Source: Clostridia bacterium (GTDB taxonomy: Bacteria > Bacillota > Clostridia > TANB77 > UBA1234). From it: a stretch of 60,024 nucleotides of DNA. Below the pieces are notes generated by a model, which was not told where the DNA came from, made no database searches, and saw nothing but the letters and a program-made list of their open reading frames with translations. Below, in pieces: positions 15,020 to 22,455 of the stretch. The first letter of the stretch is position 1; every line of letters begins with the position of its first letter. The stretch lies in contig JAFUGH010000045.1 in the NCBI GenBank assembly GCA_017469465.1, positions 1 through 60,024 of the forward strand. Reading direction: 5' to 3'. Made by a program: the position numbers and the translations under genes.

Positions 15020-15199
15020 ATGCTACAAAATTATTGCAACATAATATTATGTGGTGCTGTGGACATTTTCCTTTGCTGGTTAGAAAATACTAGGAATAAT
15101 GACATTGAACGTATTACTTGTAAAATTGGTAAAACTCTGGTAAGAATTATGGTGCTTTCCATATGGATAGTATATATCTTTACCTTAATAAAAAGGTAA
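15020..15199 (+). CDS. Small membrane peptide (59 aa), unknown
   Basis: A 59-codon frame starts at ATG 15020 behind TGGAG and ends at TAA 15199. It encodes MLQNYCNIILCGAVDIFLCW and later RIMVLSIWIVYIFTLIKR, giving one likely and one possible membrane helix. Its leader (AAATGAATTGTGAAATGACTGAATTTGATTAAA, 14974-15006) repeats that of 10893 and 14342, which argues that it is a real gene. Function unknown. Confidence 0.5.
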   Translation: MLQNYCNIILCGAVDIFLCWLENTRNNDIERITCKIGKTLVRIMVLSIWIVYIFTLIKR

Positions 15200-15274
15200 A
15201 AATGAAATCAGTCCTAATATTCGTGTTCAATAAGTAAAAAAGAAAAATAAGATTTGACTAAGGAGGAATAATGC

Positions 15275-15592
15275 ATGATGATAATTGGTCCTCTTGCTTC
15301 TTTTATTAATCTTTTAACAACTATACGAGTTTCACGGAACGATAGAATATCTGAATCAAAGAATCCAAACTATAGTACTTGTGAATCATTTGAAAGTGGT
15401 ATGCAAGGAAGAATAAAAAGAAAAGAGCCAAAGTTACTACCTCTATACAAGACAGACCCAGAGTTTAAGCAGGCAGTGGATGGATTAGAAGAAGCTGTTA
15501 AGAGTTATCGAGACTTTTATAATAGTTTACCACCAGAAAAACAACTGGCTGAAGACTATTTTTGGCAAGAATTTGTTGCTAGTTTAGACTAA
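15275..15592 (+). CDS. Small cargo protein, unknown (105 aa)
   Basis: ATG 15275 lies 8 nt after AAGGAGG. A short hydrophobic start (IIGPLASFINLLTTI) could be an anchor or signal; the rest is polar and ends in a helix-rich acidic part (FKQAVDGLEEAVKSYRDFY, PPEKQLAEDYFWQEF). No family recognised. Confidence 0.5.
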   Translation: MMIIGPLASFINLLTTIRVSRNDRISESKNPNYSTCESFESGMQGRIKRKEPKLLPLYKTDPEFKQAVDGLEEAVKSYRDFYNSLPPEKQLAEDYFWQEFVASLD

Positions 15593-15673
15593 CTACTTTG
15601 TAAAGGTATAGCATCATTAGTGTATGAGTAATGATAGAGTTAGAGCATTTTAACTAGAAGGAGAAAAATCAGC

Positions 15674-15895
15674 ATGATTAAACTAGAAAAAAGAATGATG
15701 AAGGCTCTGACAGCAAGTGGTAGGTTTTATGAATATCTTCCTTTAGTAGACGACTCCTGTTTAAGTGGATTATGCAGTAGTCAAGATGGAAGAGATGTAC
15801 TTCCAGTATTACCTATGTATGGTAATCGCGTAACTCCAGCTATTCTTCAACCAATAAAACGGTGGTGGACATTAATCTCGGATGATTATAGATAG
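15674..15895 (+). CDS. Small cargo protein, unknown (73 aa)
   Basis: Starts after AGAAGGAG. The 73 residues begin with a basic amphipathic helix (IKLEKRMMKALTASG) and contain a central CLSGLC pair. No recognisable domain. Its gene lies 82 nt after the previous gene on the same strand. Confidence 0.45.
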   Translation: MIKLEKRMMKALTASGRFYEYLPLVDDSCLSGLCSSQDGRDVLPVLPMYGNRVTPAILQPIKRWWTLISDDYR

Positions 15896-16028
15896 TGTTT
15901 TAGAGTGGGTATAGGGTTGGAAATCAAATCAGACTTATTCTTAATAAAAAATATGATAAGAACAATGTGCTGCTTGAGCAAGTACTAAAACCGAGAAGTT
16001 GCTAATTTGAAACGAGGAGGAAAGATTT

Positions 16029-16214
16029 ATGGCTGGTATTTTTATTTTTTTTGGAATAGAACTTTTATTTTTCGTTATCTTTCTTCATAGAAAAACGAAG
16101 CTGGGTAAGAAAATTACAACGTATCTTATGAAAAATCAAGGAATTCCTAAAGTTCTTACTATGCAAGAGATTGATGAACGAATCGATGAGATTATTTCGG
16201 AAGACATAGATTAA
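16029..16214 (+). CDS. Small membrane-anchored cargo protein (61 aa)
   Basis: Begins behind GAGGAGG. Residues 3-19 (GIFIFFGIELLFFVIFL) form one helix, then a basic stretch (HRKTKLGKKITTYL) and an acidic helix (DERIDEIISEDID). Last cargo gene before the second copy of the relaxase 3' region. Function unknown. Confidence 0.55.
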   Translation: MAGIFIFFGIELLFFVIFLHRKTKLGKKITTYLMKNQGIPKVLTMQEIDERIDEIISEDID

Positions 16215-16251
16215 GTACGCAACAAGGAGACAATGTTATGAAATAAAAACA

Positions 16252-16501
16252 ATGAAACAACATAACTAGTTATTTTGGCAGAGAATTTAAAATTCTCTGC
16301 CATTATTTTATTAAGCTATAACCATATTATTTATCTCTCCCTACCTCTATCTTTCTTTTTAGGTTTAACCTGTTGACTTTTTTCTTCCTCTCGTAATTCC
16401 TTGTGAAGTTCATCTTTTTTAATCTGTGAAACTCGCATTTGAATCCACTTACAAGTTTTTAGTTTTTCAGCAAGTGGAGTTATTTGTTTTGAAATCTCTG
16501 C
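16252..16501. repeat. Direct repeat of the relaxase 3' region (copy B)
   Basis: Matches 12322-12572, including the terminator. This copy contains the end of the intact relaxase gene. Confidence 0.85.
16276..16311. terminator. Bidirectional terminator between cargo and relaxase
   Basis: TGGCAGAGAA / TTCTCTGCCA, 10-bp stem, T-rich on the plus strand. It lies between convergent genes. Confidence 0.7.
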
Positions 16502-17614
16502 AATCTTTTGTTCAATATTCTGCTTTTCTTCTGGTGTTTTCGCATTTTTATGCTTTCGCCATAGATTTTCACGTTCACTTTTTAGTGGTGCTAACTGAGT
16601 ATGTGTTGTAACTTCAAAATCAATAAGTTGTTCTTCAGTATGTACATTATACTTACATAAAAATCTTGCCTGCTTTGAATATTCCTCCATTTGTTTTAAT
16701 GCTTGTATCATTTGAGGTGTAATTCTCGTGACATTCTCTTTTAAAGGATTTCCCATGCTTGGTATGAGTAATTTTGCTATGATAAGAAATAAAGCGATTA
16801 AAGGGCTTTTATTTTGCTCGTAATATTTTTCAATATTGCTATAATGTTCTCGAGTTTTTCTCACTAATAAGTATGTCTCTGGAAATTCGTGAAACTCTGG
16901 TTGAGTTTCTAAAATTCTTTTTTGGATATTCTGAATAGAGTATTCATTTCCAAATTGTCTTTCAATTCTTGTATTTCGTTTATATGGTTCTCGCCTTATA
17001 GATAAATTACCATTTCTTTCTGTAACAATGTAATCTAGTTTGGCAAGTGTTACTTTAAATTCTTCATAGTCTTTAGAATTTCTAATAGCATAGTCAATAG
17101 AATCTTTCATCAATTCTTTGTAAATGCTACTTGTAGCAAATTTATCATATTTTTCTTCTTGCTTTAAAACACTTAATCCATAATCATAACATAATTTATC
17201 TGAAGTCTTTCTCATCATTGCATAATCTTTTTTGGTATTGCAAAATCTTTTGCCATCTACAAATGATACTGAATTCAGCACAAAGTGGTTATGAACATGT
17301 GCTGTATTTAAATGAGTAGTAACTATTACTTGATACCTATCTCCCCATAATTCTTCTGCAAGTTTTACTCCAATTTCATGTGCATCATTTGCAGAAACTT
17401 CATAAGCATCAAAAGATTGATAACCATGAAAGCATTCTATTCCTTTTGTTTTAAAAAATTGTTTCTTTGTATTCGTCATTTCACAATAAGCAGTTTCAGG
17501 CATACAATTAATACCTGAAACATAATATCCTTCATCTGTTTTTTCACCATTAATAGCATAATCAATTAATGTATCTAATCTACTACTAAATTTCCATAGT
17601 TTTGTTGTTGCCAT
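16331..17614 (-). CDS. Relaxase of IME1 (MobA/VirD2-like, PF03432 type)
   Basis: A 427-aa relaxase. The catalytic tyrosine is probably Y19 in DYAINGEKT; the metal-binding histidines are in HLNTAHVHNHFVLNSVSF (about residues 101-118), the H-x-H-N-H triad. A helical, charged C-terminal half (about 270-427) ends in a lysine/arginine-rich tail. It nicks oriT and pilots the strand in transfer by a helper conjugation system. It starts behind AAAGGAG and overlaps mobC by 29 bp, so the two are coupled. The closest relative in the window is the IME2 relaxase at 57572. Confidence 0.92.
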   Translation of the reverse strand: MATTKLWKFSSRLDTLIDYAINGEKTDEGYYVSGINCMPETAYCEMTNTKKQFFKTKGIECFHGYQSFDAYEVSANDAHEIGVKLAEELWGDRYQVIVTTHLNTAHVHNHFVLNSVSFVDGKRFCNTKKDYAMMRKTSDKLCYDYGLSVLKQEEKYDKFATSSIYKELMKDSIDYAIRNSKDYEEFKVTLAKLDYIVTERNGNLSIRREPYKRNTRIERQFGNEYSIQNIQKRILETQPEFHEFPETYLLVRKTREHYSNIEKYYEQNKSPLIALFLIIAKLLIPSMGNPLKENVTRITPQMIQALKQMEEYSKQARFLCKYNVHTEEQLIDFEVTTHTQLAPLKSERENLWRKHKNAKTPEEKQNIEQKIAEISKQITPLAEKLKTCKWIQMRVSQIKKDELHKELREEEKSQQVKPKKKDRGRER

Positions 17615-17951
17615 TTGATACTCCTTTCTTCTCAGGCAATAAATATTTTTCTTGTAAATCTAATATTAATTTTTTTATTTCTTTGAATAATGATTCAATA
17701 TCATAATCTGGTACATATCCAAAATTAGAATTATAAACTTTTGCCATTTGATTTAGATTAATTGCCATTCCACGAAGTTGTTTTAATATTTCATAAAATC
17801 TTTCATCTGGTTGTTCCTTCAGCTGATATCCTAAAATTATTTTTCTAAAAAATTCTGATTTATTTAATCCAGACTTTTTAACTTTGCTATCTAAAATTTT
17901 CTTTTCATCAGCATTTAAAAATATATTTAATTTTATATTTCTCTTTCTCAT
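17586..17951 (-). CDS. MobC-like mobilisation accessory protein
   Basis: A 121-aa protein with an N-terminal ribbon-helix-helix pattern (IKLNIFLNADEKKILDSKV, KKSGLNKSEFFRKIILGY) and the typical MobC segment LRGMAINLNQMAKVYN. MobC proteins bind oriT and assist strand opening by the relaxase. It lies between oriT and the relaxase gene and overlaps the latter. The IME2 homolog at 57244 shares G-Y-x-x-K-E-Q-P. Confidence 0.88.
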   Translation of the reverse strand: MRKRNIKLNIFLNADEKKILDSKVKKSGLNKSEFFRKIILGYQLKEQPDERFYEILKQLRGMAINLNQMAKVYNSNFGYVPDYDIESLFKEIKKLILDLQEKYLLPEKKGVSNGNNKTMEI

Positions 17952-17979
17952 AAATCATCATCTCCATTTTTATATAATA

Positions 17980-18100
17980 TGTTGAAAAAGAATTGAGGCA
18001 ATTTCATGACAGACAAACGAAAAACTGGAAACGTATCAAGATACGTTGAAGATTTTTGATGCGAAGTCCAACACCGAAATTGCCCAATAATTTTTCAACA
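17980..18100. repeat. 121-bp inverted-repeat element between oriT and mobC
   Basis: TGTTGAAAAA plus ATTG-GGCAATTTC at the left (17980-18006) is mirrored by GAAATTGCC-CAAT plus TTTTTCAACA at the right (18075-18100), about 24 paired bases. Inside is AACGTATC-AA-GATACGTT. It is absent from the matching place in IME2. It could be a MITE-like insertion or a structured leader RNA of the mob operon. No target duplication is obvious. Confidence 0.65.
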
Positions 18101-18103
18101 GAA

Positions 18104-18175
18104 GGGTTTGGGACATAGTCCCATCCTACTTGGCAAGTGTATTTGTAGTGTGAGTACAAATACGTTGCTTGCCAA
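18104..18175. other. Candidate oriT of IME1
   Basis: TTGGCAAG-TGTATTTGTA and TACAAATAC-CTTGCCAA form a long imperfect palindrome (18130-18175). On the minus strand it is followed by GGGACTATGTCCCAAACCC. IME2 has the matching AAGCAAGCAACGCATTTGTA, TACAAATGC and GGGCAAGCCCAAACCC in the same position before mobC (57161-57219). Conservation of palindrome and flank between two otherwise diverged elements marks this as oriT. The nick site is not determined. Confidence 0.7.
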
Positions 18176-18191
18176 TACAAAAAATCTTAAA

Positions 18192-18256
18192 AAGGCAATA
18201 CCAGATAGAACTTTATAGAACTTAGACTATAAAATTCTTTACTAGCATTGCCATTA
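18192..18256 (-). terminator. Terminator of the rep-tnpV operon
   Basis: On the minus strand GGCAAT...AGAATTTTATAG pairs with CTATAAAGTTCT...ATTGCC, followed by TTTTTAAG. It isolates the small-protein operon from the mob genes. Confidence 0.7.
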
Positions 18257-18324
18257 TTTCTTATAGATTTTTACATATATTTTCTTTCTTACTCTTTCAA
18301 AATTTCAATGCTTTTGAAATAAAA

Positions 18325-18621
18325 CTATGCTTCCTTTGCACCCTGAAAAAAGATTTCTTGATCTTCATAACTTCTAATTTCTAATTGCAGATTTAATAAT
18401 TTATGAAGCATTTTCATTTCATCTTTTGTAATATTAATTTCAATATCTTCATCAGATTCTTCAAATATTTTTTGCAAATTAGGATGCCCATTCTTAATTT
18501 TTTCCATCTCATCAAACAAATTTTTATATGTATTATTTTTAAATTTCAAATTAATTTTTGCATTATCAATCAGTTCAAAAAATTCAAAAGATTTTAAATT
18601 ATACAACAAGTTTTCATTCAT
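18325..18621 (-). CDS. Conserved IME backbone protein, unknown (98 aa)
   Basis: Homolog of the IME2 protein at 56794: both share HPNLQ, LLNLQLEIR/LINLELEIR and EQEIFF-x-G-x-KEA. ATG 18621 has good spacing from AAGAGG; the upstream ATG 18627 is too close. The protein is acidic and helical with no membrane segment. It lies between tnpV and oriT in both elements, so it may serve maintenance or transfer. The IME2 copy is slightly longer at the C-terminus. Confidence 0.7.
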   Translation of the reverse strand: MNENLLYNLKSFEFFELIDNAKINLKFKNNTYKNLFDEMEKIKNGHPNLQKIFEESDEDIEINITKDEMKMLHKLLNLQLEIRSYEDQEIFFQGAKEA

Positions 18622-18690
18622 AATCATACCTCTTTCCCATTAATTTTTATTAATTATCACGTGTTAATCTGCTAGTAAATGCTGAAACAT

Positions 18691-19044
18691 TTAATCATAA
18701 ATCAATTCATTAATTACAATTTCTTGGGCACTATTTTTAATATTATTCATTTTTTGAACCCATTCCAATTGATCTGTTTCTTTTAATTTTTCATTAACAT
18801 TTTCCTTCTCAGCCATTTGTTTTATTAATAAGTCTTCGTACTCTTTTGCCTCTTTATCTATACTTTCAAGATGTGAAATTATTGTTTCAGTCATTACTAA
18901 ATAATCAAATAATCCATGCTTATGTTCTTTCAAATAATACTCTCTCATTCTTCCATATTTGCCTAAATTTACTCTTTTATTATTTGAACTTAACTCTATG
19001 TTGGGTACAAAATAATCTCCAATTTTTCTATATCCTAATTCCAT
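18691..19044 (-). CDS. TnpV-like protein
   Basis: The 117-aa protein shows the TnpV family signature: GKYGRMREYYLKEHKHGLFDYL, a middle helix with the HLESIDKEA pattern, and the end LEWVQKMNNIKNSAQEIVINELIY (in two pieces). TnpV is carried by clostridial mobilizable transposons such as Tn4451/Tn5398-type elements; its biochemical role is unknown. It sits 54 nt after repA and has a same-length homolog at 56388. Confidence 0.88.
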   Translation of the reverse strand: MELGYRKIGDYFVPNIELSSNNKRVNLGKYGRMREYYLKEHKHGLFDYLVMTETIISHLESIDKEAKEYEDLLIKQMAEKENVNEKLKETDQLEWVQKMNNIKNSAQEIVINELIYD

Positions 19045-19098
19045 ATTTTTAATCTCCTTTCACCTCTTACTAAATAATTGAAATGGTCCAATTATTTT

Positions 19099-19701
19099 TC
19101 AATTTGCATAAAAGTCTGCAAAATTCAAAGTATTATAGCTTTCATTCTCATACTTTTGTTTTAAAAAATTTTTTCCTTTGGCTTGGCTATTATATATATT
19201 ATTTTTATTAATATAATTCTGACTATTATGGAGTGCTGATTTTCGACAGTCCGGATTGTATAAATTCGACACACCGGATTGCTTATTTTCAGCAGTCCCT
19301 ATTTTAATTACTTTGGCAGATTCAATCATCGACTTCGTTTTACCAACGTAAATAATGTTCGGCAAATTTTTCCCTTGCTTTTTCTCTTGAATTAGATTAA
19401 CATCTTTTAAGAGCTTAATAGCTGAGTCTAATTTTGCTCGTTTGAGATGGAGCTTCTGCAAGGCTTCATCTCTTTTAAATATCACATACATATTTCCTTT
19501 TTCATCATAATATTTTATCTTAGAATTCTTCTCATTTTGCTGAAATGACAAAGCAAGTCTATCAGCTAGCAATGAGTATAATAGTATTGCATCTGGTGTA
19601 AGTGAGATATACTCTTCACTATCCATCAGTTCTCTTGGTACTTGAATAAAGCTTTGAATGAGTAGTGCTTCATTCTTCTTAAAAGCTTGAAATTCGTGCA
19701 T
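19099..19701 (-). CDS. RepA_N-like replication initiator of IME1
   Basis: A 200-aa protein whose first 120 residues follow the RepA_N domain: FIQVPRELMDSEEYISLTPD, ALLLYSLLADRL-type helix, YVIFKRDEALQKLHLKRAKL and LLKDVNLIQEKKQGKNLPNII. This winged-helix domain binds origin iterons. TTTCGGAAA repeats lie just upstream. The C-terminal part is short and rich in N and K, as often in element-borne versions. It may give the excised circle limited replication. Starts behind GAAGGTG. Confidence 0.85.
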   Translation of the reverse strand: MHEFQAFKKNEALLIQSFIQVPRELMDSEEYISLTPDAILLYSLLADRLALSFQQNEKNSKIKYYDEKGNMYVIFKRDEALQKLHLKRAKLDSAIKLLKDVNLIQEKKQGKNLPNIIYVGKTKSMIESAKVIKIGTAENKQSGVSNLYNPDCRKSALHNSQNYINKNNIYNSQAKGKNFLKQKYENESYNTLNFADFYAN

Positions 19702-19739
19702 TTATTCACCTTCTTTCCTTTTTATTTTCATCGTCAATT

Positions 19740-19858
19740 TTTCGGAAATTTTTCCGAAATCTTTCCGAAACATCTTTCAATGTCTTGAAACTGCAAGTTT
19801 TTCTTAATTTACATTATTTGGAATTTTACTTTAGACTTTTCCGAAATTTTTTCCGAAA
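19740..19858. repeat. TTTCGGAAA iteron-like repeats upstream of repA
   Basis: Five 9-mers: 19740-19748, 19751-19759, 19762-19770, 19838-19846 and 19850-19858 (the first in opposite orientation), spaced 11-12 bp within each group. This is the expected form of a RepA_N binding site or autorepression operator. Confidence 0.65.
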
Positions 19859-19901
19859 TAAAATGAGAACTTCATAGATATTTTACAGAACTAAACAAGA
19901 A

Positions 19902-19940
19902 AAATAGCACCAACTCAAATCTCTTGAATTAGTGCTATTT
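19902..19940. terminator. Hairpin near the tRNA-side end of IME1
   Basis: AAATAGCAC pairs with GTGCTATTT, with inner CTCAA/TTGAA. It may end transcripts entering from the tRNA side or serve at the att end. A second hairpin, CTCTGGTTC/GAACCAGAG (about 19959-19989), follows toward the att repeat. Confidence 0.5.
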
Positions 19941-19996
19941 CATACGTTTTCAGTTTTCTCTGGTTCTTTTAAGTTTCATTCGAACCAGAGCCAATA

Positions 19997-20010
19997 TTGG
20001 TCGGAGCGAC
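19997..20010. repeat. Right att repeat of IME1 (tRNA-Pro 3' end)
   Basis: TTGGTCGGAGCGAC covers the CCA end and acceptor strand of tRNA-Pro and is identical to 4405-4418. Confidence 0.85.
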
Positions 20011-20073
20011 ACGATTCGAACGTGCGGCCTCTTGGTCCCGAACCAAGCGCTCTACCAGCTGAGCCACGCCCCG
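19998..20073 (-). tRNA. tRNA-Pro (anticodon CGG)
   Basis: A 76-nt cloverleaf on the minus strand: acceptor CGGGGCG/CGCTCCG, D-arm GCTC-AGCTGGTAGA-GCGC, anticodon arm CTTGG-TTCGGGA-CCAAG (anticodon CGG), T-loop TTCGAAT and encoded CCA. Its 3' end is the IME1 attachment site, and the gene remains complete. Confidence 0.95.
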
Positions 20074-20105
20074 CTATTGTCCGAAGTTTTCAGCTTCGGA
20101 ATTTT

Positions 20106-20969
20106 TTAATTATACTTACTATCTAACGCTTCATATATTTCATCAATACTACTTTGAGGTGTTGATGCTCCAGCCATAATCCCAATTGTATTAAATAATG
20201 AAAAATCGACATTTTTTATATCCTCTTTTGTTTCGATGCAAATAGCACTTTTCCCATATTCTTCTGCAATCTCATAAAGCTTTTTCGTATTCGAACTATT
20301 TCTTCCTCCAATAATAATCATACAATCAACATTTTGAGCTAATTCTTCTGTTTCTTGCTGTCTAATATTGGTAGCATTGCATATAGTATTATTAATCACT
20401 AAATTAATGTCCTTATTTAACTCATCTCTTAAAATCCCTTGAAATGTATAAAAAGTATCTCGATTAAATGTTGTTTGTGATAAAACAAGCACGTCTTTCA
20501 CTTTCCAATTGTTCAAAATATCAATAGCATTATATAGTCCCTCTTCGTCTTCGATTACAAAAAACTTATCTCCACAATAACTGACTGTACCAATATTTTC
20601 AGGATGTTTTCTTTCTCCAAATAATAATATATAATACCCTTTGTTTGCATATTCTTCAGCAATTTTGTGTATTTTTAATACATTAGGACAAGTATAATCT
20701 TTTAACACTATATTATTCTTTTTAGCAATTTCATATATTTCTTTTGGAATACCATGTGCACGGATAATCGTTGTTCCTTTTGCTTCCAAAATATCTTCAA
20801 CAAATACTGCTCCTTGTTTTTTTAATTCATCTATTACTTGCTTATTATGAACAATATCTCCTAAGAAAAATATCGACTCTTTTGTGTTCTCCAAATCTTT
20901 TTTAGCTGATTCGACTGCATTTCTTACTCCATAGCAAAACCCAGCATTTTTGCCGACAATTATTTTCAC
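20106..20969 (-). CDS. ispH: 4-hydroxy-3-methylbut-2-enyl diphosphate reductase
   Basis: The 287-aa protein is IspH (LytB), the last enzyme of the MEP isoprenoid pathway, making IPP and DMAPP with a [4Fe-4S] cluster. The three cluster cysteines are C12 (NAGFCYGV), C94 (DYTCPNV) and C197 (NTICNATN), with family motifs RAHGIP, GERKHPE and the GGRNSSNT loop. I chose GTG at 20969, behind TTAGGAGAG, because it gives the normal V-K-I-I-V start; an upstream ATG would add 12 atypical residues. It ends 32 bp from tRNA-Pro, on the same strand. Confidence 0.95.
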   Translation of the reverse strand: MKIIVGKNAGFCYGVRNAVESAKKDLENTKESIFFLGDIVHNKQVIDELKKQGAVFVEDILEAKGTTIIRAHGIPKEIYEIAKKNNIVLKDYTCPNVLKIHKIAEEYANKGYYILLFGERKHPENIGTVSYCGDKFFVIEDEEGLYNAIDILNNWKVKDVLVLSQTTFNRDTFYTFQGILRDELNKDINLVINNTICNATNIRQQETEELAQNVDCMIIIGGRNSSNTKKLYEIAEEYGKSAICIETKEDIKNVDFSLFNTIGIMAGASTPQSSIDEIYEALDSKYN

Positions 20970-21117
20970 TAAAATCTCTCCTAACCTTTTACATATGCAA
21001 TTCATTATACAATAATCTATGAGATTTTTCTATAATTATATGAAAAGATTTTTTATATATTTTATTTGTCATGATTTATGATATACTATATGTAATTAAT
21101 TAATTGGAGGTTTAGTT

Positions 21118-21675
21118 ATGGAAACAATCTTTGTTATTATATTCCTTATCATTTTTTCAAATTTTGTAAAAGTAGTACCTGCAAACACAGTTATTATAAT
21201 AGATAGGAACTCCCATTATCTAAAAACCAAAAAAAATGGCTTTTACTTTTTTAATCCTGCGATAGATAAAATAACAACTAAAATTTCTACATACCATATT
21301 AATAAATCTTATATAGAAAATTTTGAAACACATGATGGAAAAATGGTAAGAGTGGCTTTTCATGTTGAATATCACGCTGAAAATCTAGATGATGTATTAG
21401 TAGCATTGGGCAGTGCAAGAAGAAGTATAGATGATGTAATGAATAGTTCTATTTATTGGGGAGTAAATAATCTATCTCTTGGGGATTTTATTAATAATTC
21501 TAACACATTAAGTGCAGAATCCAAACCGAAAGTGCTTTCAGAAGCAAGTGAACTAAAAATAAAGATTGATAATTTCGAAATTATTAATATTTCACCATTA
21601 CCATATGGAATGAATGTCACACCTTTTAAGCCTCATCTAAGTAGTCACTCAACCGGTCCTATCAGATTTAATTAA
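21118..21675 (+). CDS. Band 7 / SPFH-like membrane protein (short)
   Basis: The 185-aa protein has an N-terminal helix (residues 2-19) directly followed by VKVVPANTVIIIDRNSHYLKT, the entry to stomatin/SPFH domains, and later KMVRVAFHVEYHAENLDDVL. At 185 aa it is shorter than usual stomatins and lacks the long C-terminal coiled coil. The tail (THFKPHLSSHSTG-like) is unusual. Likely a membrane scaffold. Start behind TGGAGG. Confidence 0.7.
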   Translation: METIFVIIFLIIFSNFVKVVPANTVIIIDRNSHYLKTKKNGFYFFNPAIDKITTKISTYHINKSYIENFETHDGKMVRVAFHVEYHAENLDDVLVALGSARRSIDDVMNSSIYWGVNNLSLGDFINNSNTLSAESKPKVLSEASELKIKIDNFEIINISPLPYGMNVTPFKPHLSSHSTGPIRFN

Positions 21676-21710
21676 ACTTTTAAAATTGATAATACTAAAC
21701 ATAATATCAA

Positions 21711-21752
21711 AAATGCACCACAACTATTTTTAATAATTGTGATGCATTTTTT
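21711..21752. terminator. Bidirectional terminator between the SPFH and transglycosylase genes
   Basis: AAATGCACCACAA pairs with TTGTGATGCATTT (one mismatch) and is followed by Ts on the plus strand. The convergent gene's stop overlaps its end. Confidence 0.7.
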
Positions 21753-22455
21753 ATGAATTATTTTCGCCTTGTAATATTTCATTTGCTTCCCTCTCTGTTA
21801 TCACATTATACCTAATCATTTTCCTTATTACCTGTAATTGCCTTTCTTTTGCAAGTTCAGGATTAACAGTTGGAGCATACACACTAGGAGCATTTGGAAT
21901 ACCAGCAAGCATAATACATTCATAGTTATTTAATTCAATTGGTTCTTTATCAAAATACGTTTTTGAAGCTTCTTTAACAGTATAACATCCTTCCCCAAAG
22001 TAACTTGTATTTACATATAATTCCAGTATTTCATCTTTCGAATATTTTTTTTCGAACTCAAATGCCATGAAAACTTCTGCAATTTTTCTAGTAATCTTTT
22101 TTTCTTGCGTAAAATATGTGTTTTTACAAAGTTGTTGTGTTATGGTACTTCCACCTTGCACTAGACTTAGGCTTGTAATGTCGTTCCATATAGCACTCAT
22201 TATCGCTATAATGTCAATACCTTCATGTTGATAAAATCTATGGTCTTCCGCTGCAACAACAGCTTTTATATACATTTCAGGAAGTTCCTCTATTTTCGTA
22301 TAATTATCTTTACTTTGTATTTCCGAAACTTTATCTTCAATAGATACTTCTGATACCGCTTTATGGAACATTTGATATCCTTCATTTACTTTCATACTCA
22401 CTATAATAGCAATAGCTAATAAAAATAAAATAAAAACATTTCTAATTACTTTCAT
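21751..22455 (-). CDS. Monofunctional peptidoglycan glycosyltransferase (GT51)
   Basis: The 234-aa protein has one N-terminal membrane helix (5-21) and a GT51 domain: AAEDHRFYQHEGID with catalytic E70, GGSTITQQLCKN (about 101-112), RKIAEVFMAFEFEKKYSKDE with the second glutamate, and ELYVNTSYFGEGCYT. It polymerises lipid II on the outer membrane face. There is no transpeptidase domain, so it is an MtgA/SgtB-type enzyme rather than a class A PBP. Confidence 0.9.
   Translation of the reverse strand: MKVIRNVFILFLLAIAIIVSMKVNEGYQMFHKAVSEVSIEDKVSEIQSKDNYTKIEELPEMYIKAVVAAEDHRFYQHEGIDIIAIMSAIWNDITSLSLVQGGSTITQQLCKNTYFTQEKKITRKIAEVFMAFEFEKKYSKDEILELYVNTSYFGEGCYTVKEASKTYFDKEPIELNNYECIMLAGIPNAPSVYAPTVNPELAKERQLQVIRKMIRYNVITEREANEILQGENNS

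Larger units (their letters stand above)
4405..20010. mobile_element. IME1: integrative mobilizable element in tRNA-Pro(CGG)
   Basis: The 14-bp repeat TTGGTCGGAGCGAC occurs at 4405-4418 and at 19997-20010, where it is the 3' end of tRNA-Pro. Between the copies are integrase, excisionase, relaxase, MobC, oriT, TnpV, a RepA_N-like initiator and cargo. No type IV secretion, coupling protein or VirB4-like gene is present, so the element can be mobilised only by a helper. Integration keeps the tRNA intact. The boundaries rest on the repeat and on gene content. Confidence 0.85.

Noticed and set aside
4405..20010. IME1 as a full conjugative element (ICE)
   Set aside because: No coupling protein, VirB4-like ATPase or other type IV secretion gene lies between the att repeats.
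19932..20126. A 64-codon frame over tRNA-Pro
   Set aside because: It runs antisense through the tRNA and has no ribosome binding site.
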